From: an uncultured Bacilli bacterium
GTDB taxonomy: Bacteria > Bacillota_I > Bacilli_A > RF39 > UBA660
Assembly: GCA_934087515.1 (NCBI GenBank)
Contig: CAKOIY010000027.1
Coordinates: 1 to 5,025, forward strand
Reading direction: 5' to 3'
Length of the DNA: 5,025 nucleotides
A model generated the notes under the pieces. That model was not told where the DNA came from. It ran no database searches and saw nothing but the letters and a program-made list of their open reading frames with translations. Positions 1 through 5,025 of this stretch are shown here, piece after piece. The translations under genes and the position numbers were made by a program. Numbering within the stretch: position 1 is the first letter of the stretch; each line of letters starts with the position of its first letter.

Positions 1-57
1 ATTGAAGATTTAGAAAGAAATAATATTGAATTTATAAAACACAAAAAAGATATGTAA
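1..57 (+). CDS. C-terminal end of an unidentified upstream gene (partial)
   Basis: An open frame enters from the left edge and ends at TAA 55-57. It encodes 18 visible residues, IEDLERNNIEFIKHKKDM, which are charged and helix-compatible. This is too short to assign a family. It lies on the same strand as everything else and ends 94 bases before the response-regulator start. That it is a real gene end, rather than a chance open frame, is suggested only by codon use like its neighbours and by the promoter-like spacer that follows. Confidence 0.4.
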   Translation: MEDLERNNIEFIKHKKDM

Positions 58-73
58 GTAATTGAAAAATTAC
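58..73 (+). other. Short perfect inverted repeat GTAATT-GAAA-AATTAC
   Basis: GTAATT (58-63) and AATTAC (68-73) are perfect 6-base inverted repeats around a GAAA loop, directly after the stop codon at 55-57. In RNA this would be a weak, AU-rich hairpin. No T-tract follows it, so it is a poor terminator by itself. AATTAC recurs at 99-104, followed by TTTTT, so the first arm could alternatively pair over a long distance with that copy. It may be a weak terminator for the upstream gene, an operator half-site, or chance in AT-rich DNA. Confidence 0.25.
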
Positions 74-110
74 AATCTATGGAACAGTTCAATTATAGAA
101 TTACTTTTTG

Positions 111-119
111 TGGTATAAT
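111..119 (+). promoter_or_regulatory. Extended -10 promoter for the response regulator
   Basis: TGGTATAAT contains a perfect TATAAT (114-119) preceded by TGn, the extended -10 element recognised by the vegetative sigma factor. No good TTGACA-like -35 lies at 16-18 bases upstream; the nearest candidates are badly spaced (TTCAAT 88-93, 20-base gap; TTATAG 93-98, 15-base gap). Extended -10 promoters can work without a -35. Transcription would begin near 126, giving a leader of about 26 bases before the ATG at 152. This suggests steady basal expression of the regulator. Confidence 0.6.
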
Positions 120-151
120 ATTTGTTAGTTAATATGTTTGGTGGTGCTTTA

Positions 152-820
152 ATGAAAAAAGTTTTAATAATAGAAGATGATAAAAATATAAATGAAATGT
201 TGCAAGAATTATTATCAAATAATGGATATAATGTTAGTTCTGCATATTCTGGAACTGAAGCATTGTTGATTCATAATAAACAAATTGATTTAATAATTTT
301 AGATTTAATGTTACCTGGGAAAAATGGTGAAGAAATTATCAAAAAATTGAAAACTATTAATGATGTTCCTATTATCATAACTACAGCAATTAATGATATA
401 GACAAAAAATTAGATTTATTTGAATTAGGTGCTGATGATTATATTACTAAACCATTTAATAATGCCGAATTACTTGCCAGAATAAAAGTTCATTTGAGAA
501 AAACAAATACAGATAGTAAAGATATAATAACTATTGATGATGTAGAAATTAATAAGAAGTCATATAGTGTTGTTTGTAATAATAAGAATATTAATCTTTC
601 TAAAATAGAATTTGACATATTAAAACTACTTATGGAAAATAATAATCAAGTAGTAACAAAAAGTATTTTATTTGATAATGTATGGGGCAATATTGATTCT
701 GCTGATGAAAATACTTTGAATGTTCATATAAGTAAAATTAGAAATAAACTAAAAAAAGCAAATCCAAACAAAGACTATATAGAAACTATATGGAGTATTG
801 GATATAAGTTCAAAAATTAA
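152..820 (+). CDS. OmpR/PhoB-family response regulator
   Basis: A 222-residue DNA-binding response regulator. The N-terminal receiver domain (about residues 1-115) shows the acidic pair D9/D10, phospho-acceptor D51 in LIILDLMLPG, the switch threonine T78 and the invariant lysine K100 in TKPF. A C-terminal winged helix (about 125-222) ends in the family-typical IWSIGYKFKN. The length is normal for the OmpR class and no key residue is missing. I chose ATG 152 because GGTGGTG (140-146) sits 5 bases upstream as a Shine-Dalgarno and MKKVLIIEDD is the usual receiver start; upstream TTG 122 and ATG 134 lack a ribosome site. It is transcribed apart from its probable partner kinase, which lies three genes downstream, and presumably controls the transporter-kinase operon that starts just after it. 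The partner and target are inferred from position. Confidence 0.95.
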   Translation: MKKVLIIEDDKNINEMLQELLSNNGYNVSSAYSGTEALLIHNKQIDLIILDLMLPGKNGEEIIKKLKTINDVPIIITTAINDIDKKLDLFELGADDYITKPFNNAELLARIKVHLRKTNTDSKDIITIDDVEINKKSYSVVCNNKNINLSKIEFDILKLLMENNNQVVTKSILFDNVWGNIDSADENTLNVHISKIRNKLKKANPNKDYIETIWSIGYKFKN

Positions 821-857
821 GGAAAATTTAAGGATTGTGTTAAGAAATTTTTAACAC
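817..857 (+). promoter_or_regulatory. Four-copy direct repeat, probable OmpR-type regulator operator
   Basis: Four tandem heptamers lie on the same strand: TTAAGGA (817-823), TTAAGGA (828-834), TTAAGAA (840-846) and TTAACAC (851-857). Their starts are 11, 12 and 11 bases apart, close to one helical turn, so they would present on one face of the DNA. OmpR-family regulators bind direct repeats of this type; Bacillus subtilis PhoP, for example, uses TTAACA-like repeats with about 11-base phasing. Relative to the TATAAT at 866-871 (start expected near 878) the array covers roughly -61 to -21, which suits an activator compensating for a missing -35. The first copy overlaps the regulator's stop codon. 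That this regulator is the one that binds is inference. Confidence 0.6.
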
Positions 858-864
858 TTTTTTT
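837..864 (+). terminator. Intrinsic terminator after the response regulator
   Basis: GTGTTAA (837-843) and TTAACAC (851-857) form a perfect 7-base stem around a 7-base loop, followed directly by seven T (858-864). This matches a rho-independent terminator, though a modest one because the stem is AT-rich. It would end the response-regulator transcript and separate it from the transporter operon. The expected start of that operon lies downstream, so the hairpin would not be in its mRNA. The stem shares its bases with two copies of the direct-repeat operator. Confidence 0.65.
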
Positions 865-865
865 G

Positions 866-871
866 TATAAT
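866..871 (+). promoter_or_regulatory. -10 box of the ABC transporter-kinase operon
   Basis: A perfect TATAAT sits immediately after the terminator T-tract. The base window expected for a -35 (about 843-848) reads AGAAAT, a poor match to TTGACA, and is occupied by the third repeat of the TTAAG array. This is the layout of an activator-dependent promoter. Transcription would start near 878, leaving only about 15 bases before the ATG at 893, just enough to include the AAGGA ribosome site (880-884). Confidence 0.55.
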
Positions 872-892
872 TAATTTGAAAGGAATGATTAT

Positions 893-1810
893 ATGAAAGA
901 AGTTGTATTAAAAACAAATAATTTAACAAAACAATATAATAAAAATGTAGTATTAGATAATGTTAATATAACAATTAAAAAGGGGGATATTTATGGTTTG
1001 ATTGGTCGTAATGGTGCTGGTAAAACAACATTAATGAAAATAATAACAACGCTAGCATCTCCTACAAGTGGAACATTTGAATTGTTTAACACTTGCAGTG
1101 AAAATGATGAACTTTTTGATAATAAAAAAAGAGTTGGATCATTAATTGAATATCCAGCGTTTTATCCAAATTTATCGGCTTATGATAATTTAAAATATTA
1201 TACTATTCAAAGAGGTATTGTAGATAAAAACCAAATTAATAAAGTATTAGAGTTAGTAAATCTAACAGGCACAGGTAAGAAAAAAGTTAAAACATTTTCA
1301 CTAGGAATGAAACAAAGATTAGGAATAGCATTAGCAATATTAAATAGTCCTGATTTTGTTATATTAGATGAGCCAATAAATGGATTAGATCCAATAGGTA
1401 TTAGTGAACTTAGAGACACATTTAAGAAGTTATCAGATAATGGAATAACTCTACTTATTTCTAGTCACATATTATCAGAATTATACCTTTTAGCAAATGA
1501 ATTTGGTTTTCTTGAAAATGGAAAATTAATTAAGGAATTATCAAAAGAAGAATTAGATTTAGAATGTTCTAAATGTCTAGTAATTAAAACAGATGATTCA
1601 AAAAAAGTAAGTGTTTTATTAGAAAAAGAACTAAATACAAATAATTATAAAGTGATAAATAATGAAGAAATTAGAGTATATGATTACACAGATGATTCTG
1701 ATAAAGTAAGTGATGTTTTAGTAAACAATAAAATAAAAATAAAAGGATTCTATGAATCAGGTATTTCATTAGAAGAATACTTCAAAGAGATTATTAAGGA
1801 GGCTAAATAA
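893..1810 (+). CDS. ABC transporter ATP-binding protein, BcrA/LanF (peptide-antibiotic immunity) type
   Basis: A 305-residue cytoplasmic ATPase that would power the adjacent membrane permease. Visible motifs are Walker A GRNGAGKT (38-45), signature FSLGMKQR (135-142, in place of LSGGQ, as usual in this subfamily), Walker B FVILDE (155-160), D-loop GLDP (164-167) and H-loop H192. The Q-loop position carries glutamate, E86 in GSLIEYPAFYPNL; this E-loop is a hallmark described for lantibiotic-immunity LanF ATPases and is shared by BcrA-like proteins. The C-terminal part (about 215-305) is the subfamily's less conserved extension. Start ATG 893 has AAGGA at 880-884 with 8-base spacing. The stop overlaps the permease start by one base. 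The likely role is removal of a membrane-active peptide such as bacitracin or a lantibiotic; the actual substrate cannot be read from the sequence. Confidence 0.92.
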   Translation: MKEVVLKTNNLTKQYNKNVVLDNVNITIKKGDIYGLIGRNGAGKTTLMKIITTLASPTSGTFELFNTCSENDELFDNKKRVGSLIEYPAFYPNLSAYDNLKYYTIQRGIVDKNQINKVLELVNLTGTGKKKVKTFSLGMKQRLGIALAILNSPDFVILDEPINGLDPIGISELRDTFKKLSDNGITLLISSHILSELYLLANEFGFLENGKLIKELSKEELDLECSKCLVIKTDDSKKVSVLLEKELNTNNYKVINNEEIRVYDYTDDSDKVSDVLVNNKIKIKGFYESGISLEEYFKEIIKEAK

Positions 1811-2643
1811 TGTTAAATATAATAAAAGCAGATTTATTTAGAATACTAAAAGGAAAAGGTATTTATATAATTATAATTCTTTTATTTCTCTTATCACTTA
1901 TGTCTGCATACACTGTATCTCCTCTTAATGTAGGGCTTAATGTATCTGGAGATACAACTGAAAATTATGGACTAAGCGATGAATGGTTGGAAAAATTATA
2001 TAGTGTTAAAAGTATGAGTGAAACAAGAGATATACTTATTAATCATGGACATTATGAAGTTGATGTAGCAAATGTTGTTCATAATAACAATATGTATTAT
2101 TTTTTTATAGCGGTAGTAGTATTTGTTTTATGTTGTGATTTTTCAAACGGAACAATCAAAAATACGGTGTCTACAAATATATCAAAAAAGAAGTATTATT
2201 TTTCTAAATTACTTCTTGCGATTGGACTTGGAACTATTATTACTTTTCTAAATGTTTATTTTGCTTATTTTTCTAATTTATTTATGAATGGTAATAACTT
2301 TGTATCATCACTTTCTAATATAACTTTACTTACAATTCGACAATTACCACTTTTATATGCTATAATAAGTGTACTTATAACAATTGCAGTTATTGTGAGA
2401 AAGACATCAATTTATAATGGAATATCCATTCCACTACTTATGCTATTTCAATTGATACTTGGATTTATGAATACATTTAATTTGCCAAAATGGATTTATA
2501 ATTATGAGTTTGAAACAGCTCTTGGTAAATTATGCCTTAATCCAACGAATACTTATATAATGCAGACATTAAGTTTATGGACTATTGTATTTATTATAAC
2601 AACAATAATTGGTTATTCTTATTTTAAAAAGAAGGATATTTAA
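1810..2643 (+). CDS. ABC-2 type permease, six membrane helices
   Basis: A 277-residue integral membrane protein forming the channel partner of the preceding ATPase. Predicted helices are about residues 18-35, 96-110, 131-155, 176-196, 203-222 and 250-272. A roughly 60-residue hydrophilic segment between helices 1 and 2 is probably extracellular. The motif FSNGTIKN (111-118) after helix 2 matches the conserved GTIKN segment of ABC-2 permeases such as BcrB and LanE/LanG. Start and stop are joined to the ATPase as TAATG, with AAGGAGG at 1796-1802 seven bases upstream, so the two are translationally coupled. Only one permease gene is present. It would therefore act as a homodimer as in BcrAB, unlike LanFEG or CprABC, which have two permeases. 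The 10-helix FtsX-like BceB architecture is excluded by size. Confidence 0.88.
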   Translation: MLNIIKADLFRILKGKGIYIIIILLFLLSLMSAYTVSPLNVGLNVSGDTTENYGLSDEWLEKLYSVKSMSETRDILINHGHYEVDVANVVHNNNMYYFFIAVVVFVLCCDFSNGTIKNTVSTNISKKKYYFSKLLLAIGLGTIITFLNVYFAYFSNLFMNGNNFVSSLSNITLLTIRQLPLLYAIISVLITIAVIVRKTSIYNGISIPLLMLFQLILGFMNTFNLPKWIYNYEFETALGKLCLNPTNTYIMQTLSLWTIVFIITTIIGYSYFKKKDI

Positions 2644-2655
2644 GGAGGAATAGTA

Positions 2656-3546
2656 ATGAAAGATATAATTATAATTTTATTAGTTATATGTTTACTCATT
2701 ACTATTTTTTATTTGTTTTTATTAAAAAAAGGAATAAAAAAATTTAATAAAGACCTAAATCAAAAGTTAAAAGATAAAAGTAATACGATTCTAACAACTA
2801 ATTTTTCTGATAGAGATTTGTGTCATTTGATTGACTCAATTAATAATTCATTAAAAAGTTATAATGATATAAGAATTGATTATGAAAAAAAGAATAATAA
2901 TCTTCAAAAAATGATGACTAATATATCCCATGATTTAAGAACACCATTAACTTCAGCTCTTGGTTATATTGATATGACTTTAAAATCTGATTTAGATGAA
3001 AAAACTAAAATAAAGAACTTGAAAATAATTGAAGAAAGATTAAAACGATTATCAGAACTGGTTGATTCTTTCTTTGAATTTTCTAAAATTATTTCAAATA
3101 ATAAATTTATCGAAGTTAGTAAGATTAATTTAGTCGCACTGCTAGAAAATTCTATATCTAATCATTATGAAGATTTTTCAAATGATAATAGAATTATTAA
3201 TTTTGAGACAGATAATAGAAAAGTATATATTAATTCAAATAAAATAATGTTGAGTAGAATTTTTGATAATTTAATAAGAAATGCTTATAAACATAGCAAA
3301 AGTGATTTAAATATTGAATTAAAGTCAAAAAATAAAATTGAAATTATTTTTTCAAATGATTTATTATATTCTGATTTAGATATAGAGAGAATGTTTGAAG
3401 AATTTTATACAATTGATATTTCAAGAACCAAAGGAAATACTGGACTTGGGTTAGCAATCGTAAAAGAATTTACGAATCAACTTAATGGCAAAATATATGC
3501 GAAGAAAAAGAATCATAAATTATATATAATTATTAGTTTTAATTAA
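2656..3546 (+). CDS. Sensor histidine kinase with one N-terminal membrane helix
   Basis: A 296-residue kinase, the likely partner of the regulator at 152-820. A single hydrophobic helix (about 3-23) is followed by lysine-rich KKGIKK (24-29), predicting N-terminus out and the rest cytoplasmic, with no extracellular sensor domain. A hydrophilic linker (about 30-85) leads to the dimerisation/phosphoacceptor helix with H92 in ISHDLRTPLT. The ATPase domain shows the N-box with N205 and N209, F-box region MFEEFYTID (246-254) and G2 box TGLGLAIV (262-269). The usual DxGxG G1 box is not recognisable; FSNDLLYSD stands in its place, as often seen in kinases linked to peptide-antibiotic ABC transporters. 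Start ATG 2656 has AAGGAGG (2642-2648) seven bases upstream. The gap after the permease stop is 12 bases, so it is the last gene of the transporter operon. The stimulus is unknown. Confidence 0.92.
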   Translation: MKDIIIILLVICLLITIFYLFLLKKGIKKFNKDLNQKLKDKSNTILTTNFSDRDLCHLIDSINNSLKSYNDIRIDYEKKNNNLQKMMTNISHDLRTPLTSALGYIDMTLKSDLDEKTKIKNLKIIEERLKRLSELVDSFFEFSKIISNNKFIEVSKINLVALLENSISNHYEDFSNDNRIINFETDNRKVYINSNKIMLSRIFDNLIRNAYKHSKSDLNIELKSKNKIEIIFSNDLLYSDLDIERMFEEFYTIDISRTKGNTGLGLAIVKEFTNQLNGKIYAKKKNHKLYIIISFN

Positions 3547-3562
3547 ATTACAATTAATCGAG

Positions 3563-3591
3563 CAGATCAATTTATAGAGATCTGTTTTTTT
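3563..3591 (+). terminator. Intrinsic terminator after the kinase gene
   Basis: CAGATC (3563-3568) pairs perfectly with GATCTG (3579-3584) around a 10-base loop and is followed by seven T (3585-3591). It lies 16 bases after the kinase stop, so it plausibly ends the transporter-kinase mRNA and separates it from the XRE/methyltransferase genes. Confidence 0.75.
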
Positions 3592-3598
3592 ATACAAT
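3571..3598 (+). promoter_or_regulatory. Weak candidate promoter for the XRE gene
   Basis: TACAAT (3593-3598) differs from TATAAT by one base. TTTATA (3571-3576) lies 16 bases upstream and matches four of six -35 positions. It overlaps the terminator loop and T-tract. In such AT-rich DNA matches of this quality are common, so this is only the best candidate between the terminator and the TTG start at 3623. No convincing repressor palindrome is visible around it. Confidence 0.3.
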
Positions 3599-3622
3599 AA
3601 ATTAAGCAAAGGAGGAATGTTA

Positions 3623-3880
3623 TTGAATAAAATAGGAAAAATATTAAAGCAAGAAAGAATAAAAAATAATTTAACTTTAGAAACACTATCTAATATGACT
3701 AACATTTCTATATCAACATTAAGTAATATAGAAAATGATAAAATAGAAAATATTAGTGGTGTTCTTTTATATAGATTAAGTAAAGCATTTAATATTGATT
3801 ATAATTATTTACTTAGATTAAGGTGGGATGTATTTCCTACCTTTTTATATGAAAGGAAATCTTCTATTGGAAACAAATAA
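3623..3880 (+). CDS. Small XRE-family helix-turn-helix protein, TTG start
   Basis: An 85-residue DNA-binding protein of the Cro/CI (XRE) type. It opens with IGKILKQERIKNNLTL, and the helix-turn-helix covers about residues 18-39 (LTLETLSNMTNISISTLSNIE), followed by the packing helices LYRLSKAFNI and a short C-terminal tail. It has no second domain, so it is a likely small repressor or regulator. The start is chosen as TTG 3623 because AAAGGAGG (3608-3615) lies 7 bases before it. ATG 3617, which would add two residues, has only one base between it and that site. The gene overlaps the methyltransferase by 14 bases. This pairing recalls controller proteins of restriction-modification systems, but no endonuclease is visible, so a general regulatory role on a mobile element is equally possible. 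Confidence 0.85.
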   Translation: MNKIGKILKQERIKNNLTLETLSNMTNISISTLSNIENDKIENISGVLLYRLSKAFNIDYNYLLRLRWDVFPTFLYERKSSIGNK

Positions 3881-4580
3881 AATATACAATGAAGATTGTC
3901 TTTTAGGTATTAGAAAAATACCTGACAACTCTGTTGATTTAGTAATAATTGATCCACCTTACGATATTTGTACTAAAGGTGGTAAACAAGGTAATTCAAG
4001 AGTTGCTAAGGATGTTAAAAATTTAGAAAAAGAATTAATAGATAATAATTTGACTAATGGATTTGATATTTCTATTCTTGACGAGTTAATTAGGGTTATG
4101 AAAAACATAAATATTTATATATGGTGTAATGGAAGACAAATACCACTTTATATTAAATATTTTATTGAACAACTTGATTGCAAATTAGAAATTATTATCT
4201 GGGGTAAAACGAATCCTATGCCCCTTTATAGTAATAAGTATTTAGGAGATAAAGAATACTGTTTATATTTTAGAAAAAAAGGATTTTGTCAGCCTAAAAA
4301 TTACGAAGATGCTAAAACAATATATTTATCTACGCTTAATATTAAGGATAAGCAAAAGTATGGGCATCCTACAATAAAGCCACTTCCATTAATTAGAAGA
4401 TTAATAAGAAATAGTTCTAAAGAAAATGATGTTGTTTTAGACTGTTTTATTGGTAGTGGTACAACAGCAGTTGCTAGTATTTTAGAAAACAGAAAATTTA
4501 TAGGATTTGAAATTAATAAAAAATATTACAATATTGCTTTAAAAAGAATATCAGAAACAAATAAGGAGGAGGATGATTAA
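3867..4580 (+). CDS. Beta-class site-specific DNA methyltransferase (probably N6-adenine), TTG start
   Basis: A 237-residue enzyme transferring methyl from S-adenosylmethionine to a DNA base. Catalytic motif IV DPPY is at 29-32 (in DLVIIDPPYD), the middle holds the likely target-recognition region, and motif X GHPTIKPLPLI (166-176) precedes motif I DCFIGSGTT (192-200), followed by FIGFEIN. Motif IV before motif I is the beta arrangement. DPPY rather than SPPY favours N6-adenine over N4-cytosine, without proving it. The recognition site cannot be read. I chose TTG 3867 because AAAGGA (3852-3857) lies 9 bases upstream and METNKIYNEDCL is the usual family start; ATG 3828 and ATG 3849 would add 13 and 6 residues lying inside the XRE gene without a good ribosome site. 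No cognate endonuclease is visible. Similar solitary methyltransferases are common on phages and conjugative elements. Confidence 0.9.
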   Translation: METNKIYNEDCLLGIRKIPDNSVDLVIIDPPYDICTKGGKQGNSRVAKDVKNLEKELIDNNLTNGFDISILDELIRVMKNINIYIWCNGRQIPLYIKYFIEQLDCKLEIIIWGKTNPMPLYSNKYLGDKEYCLYFRKKGFCQPKNYEDAKTIYLSTLNIKDKQKYGHPTIKPLPLIRRLIRNSSKENDVVLDCFIGSGTTAVASILENRKFIGFEINKKYYNIALKRISETNKEEDD

Positions 4581-5025
4581 TGGAAAATAAATATGATGAA
4601 ATAAAAGAAAAACATCAGCAAAGAGTAAATAACTTTCCAATGATATTTGCTTTTTCTCAAGAACAGTTATATGAAGGAATGAAAAAATTAGGTTTAAAAT
4701 CAACTGATACTGATAAAATTTATGATATGGGTATGGGTTGTTTTATAAAAAAGATAGATATTGATGACTATAATAAAATGTGGTCGGAAATAAGAAAAGA
4801 ACATAATGATTTAATTAATGCTGATAAAACTGGTGAGGGTTATATTAAAGATATGTTTATTAGTGAACTTGAAAATCACGAATATAGTTATACTCTTGAT
4901 ATAGATGAAACTTTAGATGCTTTAGAATTAACAAGAGAACAAGTTAATAATAGTCCTACTTTGAAGCATGGTTTATATCTTGCTAGAAAAGAAATATTAT
5001 CAAAAGAAGAAACTATTGAGGAGGA
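4580..5025 (+). CDS. Conserved hypothetical protein of mobile-element type (3' partial)
   Basis: The frame stays open to the window edge, giving 148 codons from ATG 4580. Its start overlaps the methyltransferase stop by one base (TAATG), and GGAGG at 4568-4572, within AAGGAGGAGG (4563-4572), gives 7-base spacing, so the two are coupled. The protein is acidic and soluble, with no signal peptide or membrane helix. Visible stretches are NNFPMIFAFSQEQLYEGMKK, DTDKIYDMGMGCFIKK, DKTGEGYIKDMF and ELENHEYSYT followed by DETLDALELT. From memory these match an uncharacterised family (I believe DUF7659) of about 150 residues found next to small methyltransferases on conjugative elements of Bacillota; the family number is not certain. 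If so, the gene is nearly complete here. No catalytic motif is recognised and the function is unknown. Confidence 0.8.
   Translation, partial: MENKYDEIKEKHQQRVNNFPMIFAFSQEQLYEGMKKLGLKSTDTDKIYDMGMGCFIKKIDIDDYNKMWSEIRKEHNDLINADKTGEGYIKDMFISELENHEYSYTLDIDETLDALELTREQVNNSPTLKHGLYLARKEILSKEETIEE

Noticed and set aside
77..98. Imperfect palindrome around GAAC-A-GTTC in the regulator leader
   Set aside because: Only four base pairs around a single base are perfect, which cannot form an RNA hairpin, and flanking pairing is broken. It could be an operator, but the match is too weak to list.
122..151. Longer start of the response regulator (TTG 122 or ATG 134)
   Set aside because: No ribosome site precedes either codon, TTG 122 lies only three bases after the -10 box, upstream of the expected transcription start, and the receiver domain begins normally at ATG 152, which has GGTGGTG 5 bases before it.
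1207..1419. Minus-strand open frame of 70 codons
   Set aside because: It lies wholly inside the ATPase gene, opposite its signature and Walker B region, has no recognisable protein features, and is explained as a shadow of the conserved coding strand.
3520..3705. Minus-strand open frame of 61 codons
   Set aside because: It spans the kinase end, the terminator and the XRE start, and has no family resemblance or matching promoter context.
3828..3866. Upstream ATG starts for the methyltransferase (3828, 3849)
   Set aside because: The added residues lie inside the XRE gene, lack a well-spaced ribosome site and are not typical of the family; TTG 3867 has AAAGGA 9 bases upstream.
3623..4580. Complete restriction-modification system with a controller protein
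   Set aside because: Controller-like and methyltransferase genes are adjacent, but no endonuclease or C-box-like repeat is visible in the window.
1..5025. Lantibiotic biosynthesis cluster
   Set aside because: No precursor peptide, dehydratase, cyclase or processing protease is present; only sensing and transport genes are seen.

Overview
This is a very AT-rich, densely packed, all-plus-strand bacterial segment. Ribosome-binding sites are strong (AAGGAGG type), every visible stop is TAA, TTG starts are used, and Trp is encoded by TGG. Together these point to a low-GC Bacillota (Firmicutes), plausibly an anaerobic gut lineage. The species cannot be named from the sequence.

Layout: (1) positions 1-57 hold the last 18 codons and stop of an unidentified upstream gene. 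(2) An extended -10 promoter (111-119) leads into an OmpR-type response regulator (152-820). (3) The 72-base gap after it carries a hairpin-plus-T-tract terminator (837-864), a four-copy TTAAG-type direct-repeat array in near-helical phase (817-857) and a TATAAT box (866-871). This looks like a compact operator/promoter for the next operon. (4) That operon encodes a BcrA/LanF-type ABC ATPase (893-1810), a six-helix ABC-2 permease (1810-2643) and a histidine kinase (2656-3546), and ends in a second terminator (3563-3591). (5) A second, probably separate, gene run follows: a small XRE-type repressor-like protein (3623-3880), a beta-class DNA methyltransferase (3867-4580) and a conserved hypothetical protein (4580 to the window end). 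Its genes overlap or abut.

How the genes likely work together: kinase, regulator and ABC transporter form a peptide-antibiotic (bacitracin or lantibiotic-like) sensing and self-protection module. The kinase has one N-terminal membrane helix and no extracellular domain. The regulator presumably binds the TTAAG repeats and switches on the transporter-kinase operon, giving positive feedback through the kinase. No peptide precursor or modification gene is visible, so this looks like resistance or immunity rather than production.

The XRE / solitary methyltransferase / hypothetical trio is typical of the accessory cargo of integrative conjugative elements or phages, so the whole window probably lies in a mobile or accessory region. 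That is inference: no integrase, relaxase or attachment site is visible here. I found no RNA genes, CRISPR array or insertion sequence. There is no gene-free stretch longer than 300 bases.
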